From Zygnema cylindricum (taxonomy: Eukaryota > Streptophyta > Zygnematophyceae > Zygnematales > Zygnemataceae): DNA of 52,127 nt. The stretch spans positions 1 to 52,127 of the forward strand of contig JBBHKE010000690.1 in assembly GCA_037447655.1 (NCBI GenBank), read 5' to 3'. Shown here one piece after another: positions 1 to 11,800 of this stretch; the stretch's first letter is position 1, and each line of letters begins with the position of its first letter. Both the position numbers and the translations under genes were made by a program. The notes under the pieces were generated by a model. The model did no database searches, was not told the origin of the DNA, and worked only from the letters and a program-made list of their open reading frames with translations.

Positions 1-115
1 AACAGAAAAATAATAAAAAGAAAACAAATAAAAAAAAAGAAACAAAAAGAAAAACAAAAGAAAGAAAAAAAAAAAAAAAAAGTTTGACGTCTCCATGCAC
101 GGTGCTTCGCCCTCA

Positions 116-235
116 ATATCGGACAATATCGGACAATATCGGACAATGTCGAATAATATCGGACAATATCGGACAATATCGGTCTTGACGCTCAGTATCG
201 GCCAATTGCTATCAATGTCGACCAATGTCGGTCAA
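116..235. repeat. period-10 tandem repeat (AATATCGGAC)
   Basis: Copies of AATATCGGAC run head to tail with a few point changes, and then decay into TCGACCAATGTCGG-like units. It is a short minisatellite just left of a hAT-type MITE. A poly-A tract fills bases 1-80. Confidence 0.8.
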
Positions 236-281
236 TATCGGCTTTTTTTTTGCGTTTTTTTGGGCGTTTTAGCCTTTTAGG

Positions 282-912
282 CAGAGGTCGCAAAAGTCAA
301 AAAAATTCATACCCGAAACCGACCGTTTTTTTTCTTTCAAAATCTAAGTAACCGACGCCCGACCGAGTTTTGTCACGCTCCAAAATTGTTAACCGTTAAC
401 CGACCGTCGTTTACGAAAAAAAAAAAAATCAATTTGATTTTATAATTAACCGCGGCTCCCCAGAACCGAAAAGTACAAATTAATCAATGTAAACGCATAA
501 GCCACACTACGATTTGTCGCGTTCCCTAAGATTTTAAATGAATAGTGTTACTACCGTATCGATTTATGACGCTTTGTCGCTCCTTTGATTTTGCGAAATA
601 AATAGCTTTTACGTAAAGACTAGCGTCATCGTATAATGCTTAATCATGCGATGTCACATACCTCCACGATGCCAAAGAGTACAAAGTACAAGCAATAGTA
701 CAAGAATGTCGGATTATAGGGACAGTACAAAATTTTCATTTTTTTTGGTTTTTTGGTTGACCGACCGTAACTGACCGTTTTTTTTTTCCTGGTGAGTCAA
801 CCGACCGTAACCGCCCGACCCCCAAAATTTGGCAGCCGAATCCGTTCCGGATCTGGCGCGGGCGGTCGGTTAATGGTCGCTCACGGTTTCGGTTGACCGT
901 TTGCGACCTCTG
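282..912. mobile_element. hAT-type MITE, 631 bp, with perfect 8-bp TSD
   Basis: The termini are inverted repeats: CAGAGGTCGCAAA on the left and TTTGCGACCTCTG on the right. Both are flanked by the identical 8-mer CTTTTAGG (274-281 and 913-920). An 8-bp target duplication and a CAGRG-type terminus are the hallmarks of hAT transposons. The interior carries many CCGACCGT/ACGGTCGG motifs in both orientations and no credible coding frame, so this is a non-autonomous derivative. Confidence 0.85.
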
Positions 913-1193
913 CTTTTAGGGTTTTTTCGGACAGGCAAAGTGTATCGACAGAGCTTTCGATTTCCATATCTTTCAATATCGACAAAATATCGCCACGGGG
1001 GAATTCTCGGCGTTGATGTCCAATTCGTACGGATTTCAACTTTTTTACGAAAACTACGTAGTATTCGTCTTTTTCATACTTTTCGTAACATTTGTGTAAA
1101 TTTCGCTGTACGGTAATGTACTAAAACGTACGAAAAGCGTAATCTTAGAAAATCCTCCCAAATCTTAAAAAGTACGGAAATTTATCAAAAATG

Positions 1194-2702
1194 TAAGGGT
1201 GAAGTTCCATTAGACGAAAAGTGGGGTTCGTTACTGAACGCCGTACATTTCGTACAGCGTCGTATTGAGCCGTACCAGAATTTTTTTTTGTCAGACGAAA
1301 CATCGTTACTGGAATGCTGTCGGGAAGCTCCAATGATGTAGGCGTAATTCTTGACCGTTGGATGTTTCACTTTTTGATATCCGCGAAGCAATCGAGCGCA
1401 TCATCCAGTGGGCCCCTCCTCTCCTCGGCGATGATTTCCATTCATTACCATTGGTACACGTGAAAAGGAAAAAAATATCTACGTTGTACAAGCGATCACA
1501 TGCGTGCACGTCGTACATGTCATGTGCCTCCTGCCACGTTGAATGTAGGTCAGGTGCAAATATCCTCGCACGCTCCGTCAAACATCCACTGACATTCAAA
1601 GTTTGCCGAGACCTTCAAAGTTTGTCGCGTATTTTTGCCATTCTGTTTCGAAATTTTGATTTCCATTTTCAAAATCAAAATCTAGCCGAAAACTTTATGT
1701 ACGAATCATTATGGGTAACATTCCATTAGACGGTCCCAGTAAATGTACGGACAAGTCTACTGACAGCGTTTACTACAAGTCCTCTCCATTTTGTCGGGCC
1801 AGTAACGAACCTTTCCCAATTATGATTGGCGCCACATAGGTTAGAGTCCAGATTCTAAAAATCTTAAAGAATCTACAAACGGAAAGTTAGAACGAAATAT
1901 CTGTATGACCGGAGGTAGTTAATGATCCGTACGTCAAGTTTGCGGCTAGATTTTGATTTTCAAAATGAAAATCAAAATTTCGAAATGGAATGGCAAAAGG
2001 ACGCGACAAACTTTGAAGGACGCGGCAAACTTTGAATGTCGGTGGATGTCAAACGGAGCGTGCGAGGATATTTTCGGGTGACCTGCATCCAGCGTGGCAG
2101 GCGGCACATAGCCTGTACGACGTGTACGCCTGTGATCGCTTGTTCAAAGTATATATTTTTTTGCTTCTCACGTGTACTAATGGTAATCATCCAGTGGGCC
2201 CCAACTCTCCTCATCCAGTGGGCCCCAACTCTCCTAGCTAGGAGAGTTGAGGGCCACTGGATGATGTGCGCAATTGCTTCGCGGATCTCAAAAAGTGAAA
2301 CATCCAACGGTCAAGAATTACGCCTACATCATTGGAGCTTCCCGACAGCTTTCCAGTAACGATGTTTCGTCTGACAAAAAAAAAATTATGGTACGTCTTT
2401 GTACAACAATGAACGAAAACGTATTGCGTCCAGTAACGAACCCCACTTTTCATCTAATGGAATGTTACCCTAATTATGTACGAATCATAAATTACCTCCA
2501 GTGGTACAAAAATTTCGTACAGATATTCTATTTGTACATTTTTTTCAAGATTTTTAAAATTTGAACTCTATCCTACGTGGCGCCAATCATAATTGAGGAA
2601 GATTCGCTGCTAGCCCGAAAAAATGGAGCGGACTTCCAGTAAACGCTGCCAGTAAACTTGTCCGTAAATTTACTGGGACGGCCAAATGGAACGCCACCCT
2701 AA
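1194..2702. mobile_element. fold-back/MITE-like element interrupted by a second copy
   Basis: It begins TAAGGGTGAAGTTCCATTAG and ends with the inverted counterpart ATGGAACGCCACCCTAA. The left arm (1194-1709) and right arm (about 2474-2702) belong together when compared with the uninterrupted relative at 36853-37470. The middle is a reversed copy of the same family. No target duplication is evident outside the outer ends. Short frames on both strands are shared by the two arms because the arms are inverted copies, not because they encode a protein. Confidence 0.7.
1710..2473 (-). mobile_element. nested reversed copy of the same fold-back element
   Basis: It runs from ATGGGTAACATTCCATTAGA to TAATGGAATGTTACCCTAA. 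The 15-mer TTATGTACGAATCAT flanks it at 1695-1709 and 2474-2488. Read in reverse complement it matches the outer element through shared blocks: the GGCGCCAATCATAATTG block, a CATCCAGTGGGCCC block (duplicated here at 2185-2232) and a GTCAGACGAAACAT block. A hairpin built on ATTTTGATTTTC lies at 1951-1980. Confidence 0.7.
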
Positions 2703-3645
2703 GTGTGCCCTAAAACACTTAATAATACGGAATATCTACGGTAGCCGTACTGAAATATAAAGGAACGTATGGTAATGTACCTTGGAAACCCTAAAAAATC
2801 CCATTAATAACCCTAAAATGTACCAGCATAGACGGACACTGTACATAAGTGTAAAAATATTGTACGGGATCAAAGTAAGGTACGCATTTTATTTACTTTT
2901 CATCATCGTTTGATGCGTACCGTACGTATTATTCGTTAGTTTGTACCGTGCGTAATATGCGCACGGGACATCTATAATTCCCGGCTGAAATTACGGTGTG
3001 CACGAAACAGAAAAGTACGTTGCGAGATCATACCGTACGATGCGATCCTAAAAACAGATTTGTATCTGGTCGTGAAATCGCCGATATCATAGAAATCGCA
3101 TCGCAAACCGACACGTGACGCAGGCGGCAAAAGAAGTTCGCGTGCGCTATGATGACTTGTGAATGGCAAGATTTTTCGGCACACGAATTAGGGCATGTTT
3201 CCATGTGACAAATTAAGGGTTTTTTTATGTCGTTTTCGTCCAAAACTTAGCCCGCAACGAGAATATTTTCAGCCGTACCAAAAAAATGAAAATACCACAA
3301 TACAACGTGAGTCTTCTTCCAACTTTAACTGTACTACGGTTTGTAGTCTTGGGCGTTTCAACCTACTTTATCGTCACTCCTGCTCATCTTCAAACTTCTA
3401 ACTGAAATCACCTAGCGAAATGATTTTAGTTAAAGTAACATGTTATGAGCGAATAGGAACACGTTGTGGTATGCGTTACACACCTGTGAAATCTTTTTTG
3501 CAGTAAGCATGGTACCAAAAGGCCAAAACTAAGAAAATTATCTATATGCGCTGGGTGGAGAAGAGGTAAGTATCGCATTTCTCTGTCATCAGTCACCACC
3601 GAGCTTTGTTTGATAATGGCCGAAGCTTGGGAATGTTGAAGGGCT
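2703..3645. other. no gene recognised
   Basis: This is AT-rich sequence with many GTAC/GTACGG motifs. No splice-supported or family-recognisable coding segment was found on either strand. Confidence 0.5.
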
Positions 3646-3649
3646 ATAG

Positions 3650-4930
3650 ACAGACATTAGTGGTAGAAAGTGGACATGAGAGTTAGAGAAGAGTTGTAAA
3701 CTCCCTTAACTTGGAAAGATTGTCGAGCAAAGTCCCATAAAAAGTCGTCGAAGTAAGAGTTTAAGGTCTTAATGATCACGAAAGCAAATGGTGTAAAACT
3801 ATCAGTTGGGTCTCGCTGCGCGTAGTCACGATCATTGCTGGTCGCTACATCCAATAGCAACACCAATATGCAATGCCCCTCTTGAGGAACATGGGATCAT
3901 GTTGGGTATGTGAGAAAATAGACTACTTGCTAGTCTATATGTTGGCCACAAATGTAACAAAGCTTGCCTAAAAAGGGACGGTGCAACAAGCCAAGTCATA
4001 AGCGAATCGCAACAAAAAATTGAGGACTAGATAAACAGAATGAAGTGAAAATTGGTGAAGCAACAAGCAAAGCTCCAAGCTAAGGCCCTGAAAATGATCG
4101 AAGTTGAACCAACGCTTCAACCATAAGGAGCGCCTCAAGTAGGTCCTTGAATTCAACAACGACTACTTCATTGGCGATGTGTTGTTGCACGCGTGAGTGA
4201 ATTCCGTTGATGAGGGAAGAGATCGCGAGAAATTCAACTTAGGCCTCAACTAGTAAAGGCGCTCAAGTGGACAATAAGGTCTATTGGAATTAAAACAAGC
4301 CCTCATCGACGTGAGAGACCGCATGAGCTAAAATAAGAGTATCGTACACTAAAATCCTTGAAGTACTAATAAATGCCACTAAAGCCCAATAATGAAGGTG
4401 AGCAGTTGGCGTCAAGGTGGTTATAAGACTCAAATCGAGACTCGCGCAAAAGGGTGATAAAACAACTTGTCTACGAGCGAGTAATCTTTTTGGGCGATCA
4501 AAGGTACCATGTCGCGCAAGTTCATGAAGAATCCAAAAGAGGCGACCATCTAATTCAGAAAGGGAGGAAAGGAAAGCAATTTTCGTGATAAATTGCGTGC
4601 CTGGTACTTTAGGCGTTGAGCAAAAAAACGAGTTAAGGTAAAAACAATACTTGTGAATTCAAAATTTTAGGAAGGTCATCGCAACAAGGTCTGCCATCCA
4701 ACAAGGCACGGTTAACAAACTGGTTAAGATAATCAATGGCTCCGATATAGAAACCTAAAACCCTGATACCTTCTTAAGGCGTGGAAATGTACAATCTTGA
4801 AGGGAGAGAGAAATCGTGAAGTACACAAGTAAGGTTCTGTAAGACACATTTAGTGACATTGGCGAAATGGTGTGATGATAGATCTTGATAGACCTTTCAC
4901 CTATTCTAATCTTAGAATCGATAACCCGCT
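3650..4930 (-). pseudogene. degenerate non-LTR (LINE-like) reverse-transcriptase remnant
   Basis: On the - strand, around 4690-4780, a broken frame reads EGIRVLGFYIGAIDYLNQFV. This resembles the 'G-x-x-VLG-x-PIG' segment near the end of plant and algal non-LTR reverse transcriptases. The block is divergently similar to 21710-22930: shared stretches include GACAAGCCAAG and the segment containing GGGTCTC. Stops and frameshifts are frequent and no intact domain survives. The assignment rests on short motifs plus repetition in the window. It could also be another dispersed repeat. Confidence 0.4.
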
Positions 4931-5655
4931 AAAGCACACTGTATCAGGTCTTATCATTCAGACAGTTGCAAAATCATAGCCAATTGTGGGTGAATCGCCA
5001 ATATTGTCGTATATGATCAAGGTAACTAATCGCGTGATTTCACTTGTTATTTTTGTTGTTTTCACCCCTATCGAAGGACACTTCGTTACATTATCGATAA
5101 ACGAAATCTTTTCGACCCACCGATAGTCGATATATGGGTTTTGTATTACATACGTGTGAATCCATACTTTGCACCAATGTTTTGTACTCCAACTACCCTA
5201 CAAAGTTTAAAAGGACGAGAGGATGCCTCCAATTTGGGATTTTACTAGATTGTGAATCCATATTTGTCACCTAAAATGGTCCCATTGGCTTCCAATCACA
5301 GATCTTATCTTTATCCTTCACGTTTAAGTGTTAGTAAGCGATTATTAGGAGGAAGTTAACCCCTTTAAGGGTGATTGTCATTTCTTGGCTCAAGGGAGCG
5401 GTTGCTTCACTGCTCTTGAATCTAAAATTACTGATTGGTAAATATCTGGTCCGTGATTAAAACAGTACAGGTGTACATTTTTTATCGTATATTTTCGCGA
5501 TGATTTTTTATCAGCTTATAAATCTGATATGTTTGTAATTCTAAGCGATAATTCCCTTGCACATAAATCCAAACGATATATCTATGATCGGTATTTCATT
5601 TAAATGTACATATCGGTATCGGTAAGAGACTTCAATTCAGTATAGTACTAAACTA

Positions 5656-5857
5656 CACCGCGAATCGTTATTAGCGTCAAGATTTTTTAGCCACTTAAAA
5701 CATCTTTTCTCCGCACCTTGTCGGATTGTGGATCTGACGGGTGCGATTGAAGAGTAAATTTCTCAACTTTCATAGCGGTCTCAAATTGAGAAATTGACAG
5801 TGTTGCGGAAAAAAGATGTTACAAAATAACCTATAATGCTAATAACGATTCAAAGTG
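5656..5857. mobile_element. TA-flanked MITE, family F (short hairpin type)
   Basis: The terminus CACCGCGAATCGTTATTAG is matched by the inverted GCTAATAACGATTCAAAGTG, with TA on both sides (5654-5655, 5858-5859). The interior holds an inverted pair built on ACATCTTTTCTCCG / CGGAAAAAAGATGT. A TA duplication suggests mobilisation by a Tc1/mariner-type transposase. Relatives lie at 17271, 38480 and 38720. Confidence 0.75.
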
Positions 5858-5864
5858 TATACAA

Positions 5865-6263
5865 GGTACTTTTTGAATTAGCGTTAACAACTCTAATATA
5901 GTGACGTTTTAAATAGTGTGGCGTATGGTCAGTGTCTGACCGTGCAAAATTGTACTTTAATAATTAAAAAAGTACAAAAATATTTAATACTGGTCGTTAT
6001 CATGTAACTGCGTTTTCACAAACCGCTCAGTGCAAACTCATAACGATGTGAAATTGTACGTTTTGTCAAATTATGTACGTGTACCTAAATATAGTGAGAT
6101 ATTCAGTGCGGATATTTATTTCCCAAATTAGAGTTATTGATAAATCATAGTAATTTTTATTTTTGAAAATGGTTGATTACCTAAATTAGAGTTGATAATT
6201 CTAACTATTTTTTTTCATTTTTTTTACTCTAATTATTTCTTTACTCTAATTACGATTCGTGGT
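5865..6263. mobile_element. truncated long MITE of family F
   Basis: It ends with ACTCTAATTACGATTCGTGGTA. Its body (GTGCAAAATTGTACTTTAATAA, TTTTAAATAGTGTGGCG) is the reverse complement of the middle of the 20532-21024 element. The left terminus is missing and abuts the 5656-5857 copy. Confidence 0.5.
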
Positions 6264-6287
6264 ATACTGTACTGATACACAACACAC

Positions 6288-6751
6288 CAAAAGTCGTAAA
6301 CAGTTACTTGAAACCATAATCGACCGTTACTTGACGGCCCGCGTTCGGATAGGGAACGTATTCGGGTGCCAAATTTGGAGGGCCGTGCGGATTCGGGCGG
6401 GTGATTCACAGAAAAAAAAAATCGGTTATGGTCAAGTAAGCAAAAAACGAAAAAGAAATGAAGGTTTTGTATTGTCCATACTATCCAACATTATTGTACT
6501 TTGTACTCTTGGTATCGTGGAAGGTATAAGGGAGAAGTACCACTAATTTTGTACTTATTTGGGTACGAGCGGGTACGGATGGTCGCGGGAAATCGAGTTT
6601 CGGTTAAAAATTGTATTTTTGTAAACGCGTTTCGGGTAACGGGTAACAAATTTAGGAGCGTGACATAACCCGGTCGGGCGTCGGCTATTCTGATTTTGAA
6701 AAAAAAAATGTTGGTTTCGGTTATCTAATATTTTGACTTTTGCGACCTCTG
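6288..6751. mobile_element. hAT-type MITE with imperfect 8-bp TSD
   Basis: The left end CAAAAGTCGTAAA and right end TTTTGCGACCTCTG match the termini of the 282-912 element. The flanks are CAACACAC and CACCACAC (7 of 8 identical). The interior is GC-richer and shares GGGTGCCAAATTT with 20374-20500. Confidence 0.6.
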
Positions 6752-6839
6752 CACCACACAATACGAGACGCAAAAGGCGTGTTTGTCGAACACGACAAAC
6801 ATTTAGTACAAATTTGACTATGACCCATGGTTTATTGTA

Positions 6840-7782
6840 GTGTTGTGTATCGGTAAAAAATTTATCGCGATAACACCGATACTGATAGTTATCGGTTATC
6901 GAACGGTCAGAGCTACCGATATATAGGTCCGAGACCAACAAATTCCATATCGGCGATGACTTTAAAAATATATAGTACGCATACTATAGTACCTTATTGT
7001 TTACTGTATTATACATTTACATTATATAGTGTGGCATGCCACGTATTGGAATCTGTTCTGTAACTATTTAACTGAAAATGTTTACGGACAACGCAGCACA
7101 GAAAACGCTGTCCAGTTAACTGAACACAAATTTTACAGCAACGTACGGCATTGTACCGACAAACTGGTGAACATGGAACGGAAAAAGGACGGCGGACACA
7201 AAGTACAATGGACGCAAAACAACATTTTGCGCGCCGCCAGAATCGAACGGACGACGTGGAATGAGAAAACCGACGGCCAGCGTGAGCGCCGGTATCCCGG
7301 AATGGCTCTTTTGGTGGCTTACGTCAAAAAAGCCGACAATTTGACACGTGGCAGGTCTTCAGTGGATCCCAAGGAAGAAAGGGACAAAGCCAAGGCGTCG
7401 GATGTGAAAGGTACATCGTTTTATTGTATCCGTACCAAAATCGTACACACCTCATGGCGGCTACTGTACCTTCTGTGCTTGTACAACTGTACAACAACAG
7501 TGATCTGATTGGTAGACACCTCAGTAGATAGGGGTTGTGAGTAGAGCGCGTCCGGGGAATATGACGTACAGTTTAGTGTACATGCCGTACATTTATGTGT
7601 ACGGTCCGTACACATATCGCCGATAGTTATCGATATCGGTGTTATCGCTGATAAAACCGATAAATATCGGGTATTTATCGGCGATAATTCCGATAGCGAT
7701 ATATCGTACCAATATATCGATTATCGGGTACCCGAAAAAAGGTCCATATCGGTTATCGGCAAATCCTTACGATACACAACAC
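6840..7782. mobile_element. TA-flanked MITE, family D (943 bp)
   Basis: Inverted ends GTGTTGTGTATCG / CGATACACAACAC are bounded by TA. Both arms are dense in TATCGG/CCGATA motifs, so the arms can fold on each other. The centre is GTAC-rich. A 159-codon frame inside shows no recognisable domain and is not called. A shorter relative lies at 31696-32033. The right-hand TA (7783-7784) is also the left-hand TA of the next MITE. Confidence 0.65.
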
Positions 7783-7784
7783 TA

Positions 7785-7982
7785 CACCGCCAATCGCTAT
7801 TAGAGTGAAGGATTAAATAGCGTCAAAAAACAATTAGCGTTATTGATTCTAATTTAGTGCCTGAGACGTGGCAGATTATGGTCCACGTGCTTTAATAGCG
7901 TTATTAATTCTATTTCAGGTTTTGGGGTCAAAATTTAGGGGCACCGAATTAGCGTTATATACTCTAATAGCGATTGACGGTG
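7785..7982. mobile_element. TA-flanked MITE, family F (198 bp)
   Basis: CACCGCCAATCGCTATTAGAG faces the inverted CTAATAGCGATTGACGGTG, with TA at 7783-7784 and 7983-7984. The interior contains ACGTGGCAGATTATGGTCCA, also present in the 51717-51914 copy. It sits just upstream of the promoter region of the chitin-binding gene. Confidence 0.75.
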
Positions 7983-8051
7983 TAGTTTATTGGACCAAAA
8001 TAGAAAACGACAAAAAAGTCCTTACAATTTTCAAAGTCCCCCCAATTGAAG

Positions 8052-8094
8052 TTGACTGCCGTACCACCGTTGACTCTCCTCGCTGACCTTGACC
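8052..8094 (+). promoter_or_regulatory. W-box-like cluster upstream of the chitin-binding gene
   Basis: TTGACT occurs at 8052 and 8070, and TTGACC at 8089, about 715-755 bp before the start codon. TTGAC(C/T) is the core bound by plant WRKY factors. The same stretch is conserved in the duplicated promoter at 17596-17630, where four such motifs lie together. Function is inferred only. Confidence 0.4.
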
Positions 8095-8697
8095 CTTGCT
8101 GACCTGACCATTTCCGCAAAACGACAAGATTCAGCAAAATTTTGCCAAATACTTTTTAGGTGCGCAACAAAAAGGAGGTGAGCGAGTTACAAAGAAATTG
8201 TACTTTCTAGGATTTGTTCACTTTTTCACTTTAGGAATCATTATTCGCCTATGAAGCATGAACGCACAAAAAAAAAATATGTTTTTTGATACCACTCTAT
8301 TTATTTTGTTTGGGAATAAGTGGCTTAGGGCGTCTATTGACGCACTCGTACCCTATTTCATGTGTACTCGTCTAATAAGGTGGTAGTTCTGTACGGCCAC
8401 CTGTCCATTAGAGGGCAAAAAAGAGACGAAAAATTGTTCATTTCAAAGCCATATTGAATGACTAGGCAATAAATAGCCGTACGATCTTATTTGATTCTAA
8501 TCTGGACGGTCAAGATTCGCCATGTCGTCTAAAGCGGCCTTCGCCAGAGCAGAACCCTAGATGGATATCGACCGTATCCCAGAGTAAAACCCTAGATTTT
8601 ATTTACGGCAATCTTCTTTCAGGAACGACTATTTGTACGGAAAATCACATATTGTACGGAGAGTTGACTAGTGCCGGTCTTACCGATTTACGGCATT

Positions 8698-8760
8698 GCG
8701 TGACGTGACGGTTTGCACGAGGCTTGTATATATATATATATAATATATATTTCATGAAAG
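8698..8760 (+). promoter_or_regulatory. core promoter: GTGACGTGAC element and TATA box
   Basis: GCGTGACGTGACGG (8698-8711) carries an ACGT core of the bZIP type. It is followed by a TATATATATA..AATATAT stretch (about 8728-8749), roughly 60-80 bp before the ATG at 8808. Both parts, with the same spacing, recur in the duplicated promoter (17906-17955). This conservation is the best evidence that they matter. Confidence 0.6.
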
Positions 8761-8807
8761 TGTCAAATTGAAGAAAGAAGAGAGAGAAAAAAAAATTACA
8801 AAGAGAG

Positions 8808-11800
8808 ATGAAGCTCCCAGGGTTATCCGTTTTTGTCCTTTTGTGTTTACTATGCAGCGTTGCAAGCGCCACTGGTAATTTATTTTGTACTTTTTGCCTT
8901 TTTCTTGTCGTTTTTGCTTGTCGATTATCCTTACATCTACTATTCTTGCATTTGATTGGCTGATGCAATTATGACGTCGGATTGCAAAATAGCTTAAATG
9001 AGTTTTGACGTTTTAGAAAATTGAATGGATTTCTTTTGCTTTTTTTTTCATTTTTTTTACCGTCTCTAAACAAAATCAGCCAATCAGCGGCTGCCAGCCA
9101 ATCAGCGGCTGCCAGCCAATCAGACGACCGATTTGGCAAATTACAATGTTACAGCCAACGACGCTTATCGTGAGTCTTTTTTTCCTCCTTTCTTCTTTTT
9201 TTCCACCTCTCTTCTTTTTTTCCGCCTCTCTTCTTTTTTTCCACCTTTCTTTTTTTTTTCCTCTCTTCTTTTTTTCCTCCTTTCTTTTCTTCTTTTTTTC
9301 CCTCTCTTCTTTTTTTCCTCCTTTCTTTTCTTCTTTTTTTCCACCTTTCTTTCCTACTTCAGTTTTTAAGACATCATATTCATTTTAAGATGCTGGCGTC
9401 ATGGATTTGAAGGATAAAAATCTGATTACAAAAGAGTTTTACGCTATTGCTACTATTGTGCGTTTAGATTTTCGTTTTTCATAAAATTATACCATGTTTC
9501 TTTGGTCATTTTCTAGAAAAACTGTTGTTATTCTTAGTGCCGTTGAATAACTAGTAGCAGTTATAAATATAATGATTTTAACACTAGTCACACCAATTTG
9601 ACATCGTTTGAAGCTGAAACATAAAAGTGGTTATATATGAATACATATGTCAACCCAAGAACATGTTGGTGATTGTGATGTTTGTGACGATGGTGATGTT
9701 GAGAAGATGACGATGATGATGATGATGATGTTCATAGTGAAGATGATGATTGCAATGATAACGATGATGACGATGCATGGTGATGGTGATGGTGATGATT
9801 GTGAAGACAATGATGTTGAGAAGATAACGATGATGACGATGATGACGATGATGATGTTCACGGTGAAGGTGATGATCGCTATAATAATGATGATGATGAT
9901 GCATGGATCCAAAGCTCAAATTTCTAGGCATTTAGACTTTTTATCAGTTGTTGAAGCAGTTCATCCAGACATGTAACATAATGGTGATGGTTCTATGTGG
10001 ATACAGGATGTGGTCCGTACTTTAAAGGGAAAAAATGTCCAGGAGATTGGTGTTGCTCTGGATGGGGCTGGTGTACCAAAGGAAGGGACTGGTGCGATCG
10101 TGGATGTCAGCCACTTTATGGCAACTGTAGTAAGTGACGTGAGACTATTTTAAACGGTTTTACACGCTTGGCTGGATTGAATTGATTTGAAGTTGAATGG
10201 CTATTTCCTATTTTTTTTTTACATTACGCGTTAGTGAAGACATCAATACAAATATCATGTGAATGTCAATTTCAGTTGATGGAAATGTTCGCGGTCAATG
10301 TCATTTTTTATGTCAATATTTGTAAATGTCGATGTCTATGTCAATATTAATGTTGAAACAACTGTTATAAGTTCCAATATGATTGTTCGCCCATCTAATG
10401 TCTTCACATTTAACTTGAAAAAAACGTTTATTTTTCGGAATAAGATCATCTTTCATATTATGGATTTACTCTTTTATCACTCTTTCTTCACTATTTTGCT
10501 AGCTGTTACTACCCAAAATAGACAATGAACAAATAGTTCCTTCTCTATTACACTATTAAACTATTATTTTGGAAGAGTTTGATATTTTCTTATTGGTAAT
10601 GATTTAATTCAAGTTATTTTTTTGAATAGGCGCCACTTGCGGAGCTTTCAAGGGCACCAATTGTCCTTCTGGAGAATGCTGTAATTATAATTATTGTGGT
10701 TCAAGTGAAGATTACTGTGGATTAGGTTGCGATTCTAACTATGGAAAGAAGTGCTGTAAGTATTTCAGAATGTTTGAAACTCCGCACGTGTTTACCCATG
10801 ATAATGTGCTTTTAAAAATAACGAATGACTTGTTCAATAAGCATTATGGGTAAAGTCCGAACACTGAAAATATTGTAATCTCCGATTTACAAATGGCTAT
10901 AAATTTGGCGTCGTCATTTTGGTCACGGTAGCGTAACTTGGGTATTAATATGTTTTCTCTAAAACACTTAGCAAATAATGCACCACAATAGCCAATATCA
11001 TCGCTTTGTAGAGATCTATTTGTACGAATTGTACTTGTTCAATAGGTGACATAACAACCATTGAATTGTCCAAATTAAATGAAAAATCCAACGGTCATTG
11101 TTCAAATTAAAAAAAAAATAAAAATTGGGGCCGTGAGCGAGGGGTCATAGGATTTAAAAGACCTTATGACGAGAAGGAATTGTTAACAGTTATTGTTTGA
11201 CATGTTATAGCATTTGGGGCAGCAGATTTTTTTTCAAATTGTTTTTTTCAAAAGAAACAATTTGAAATTGATGATGTGTCAGTAAATTTTTTCGACTCCT
11301 ACTTTCTCATCTCATCCTACTTTAATTTTAGTTTCCTACTTTATCCTGATGGAAGAATGTGGACACATAAATGTTAGGCACACGTGTCCTTACAAGCTCT
11401 TTTTGTTCCATATAAAAAATGATCCAAAAAATTCCAAATATTTTTAAAAGTTAAGAAGAATCACTCATTGTCTATCCTCTCCCATCGCTTTTTTCTACGA
11501 GCCTTGTTCCATTTTCTGACGAAATAACTCTTGACTCTCTCGCTTATTATATTTTGCCATTTTGTAAGGGTTACACTATGCTCCCCTTCTCTTATCCTCT
11601 TTTTTTGTTTTTTTCAAGTTGAAAGCCCACCACCTCCTCCTCCCAGTCCTCCTGCTCCTCCTAAACCTTCTCCTCCTCCTCCCAGTCCACCCAGTCCACC
11701 ATATCCCCCCGAGCCTCCCCAGGACGACAGCTGGCGTATGTTCCCCATTGCGCTTTGAAACCTACCCTTCATTGCAATTAGAAGATTAATCTTACATCTT

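Noticed and set aside
7029-7508. 159-codon frame on the + strand as a gene
   Set aside because: Lies inside a MITE, has no recognisable domain and is rich in GTAC-derived residues.
9133-9388. Phe/Ser-rich frames in the polypyrimidine tract
   Set aside because: Overlap intron 2 low-complexity DNA and contain no domain; exon 2 ends at 9169.
9631-9976. Met/Asp/Ile/His-rich frames
   Set aside because: Products of the GATGAC microsatellite on both strands.
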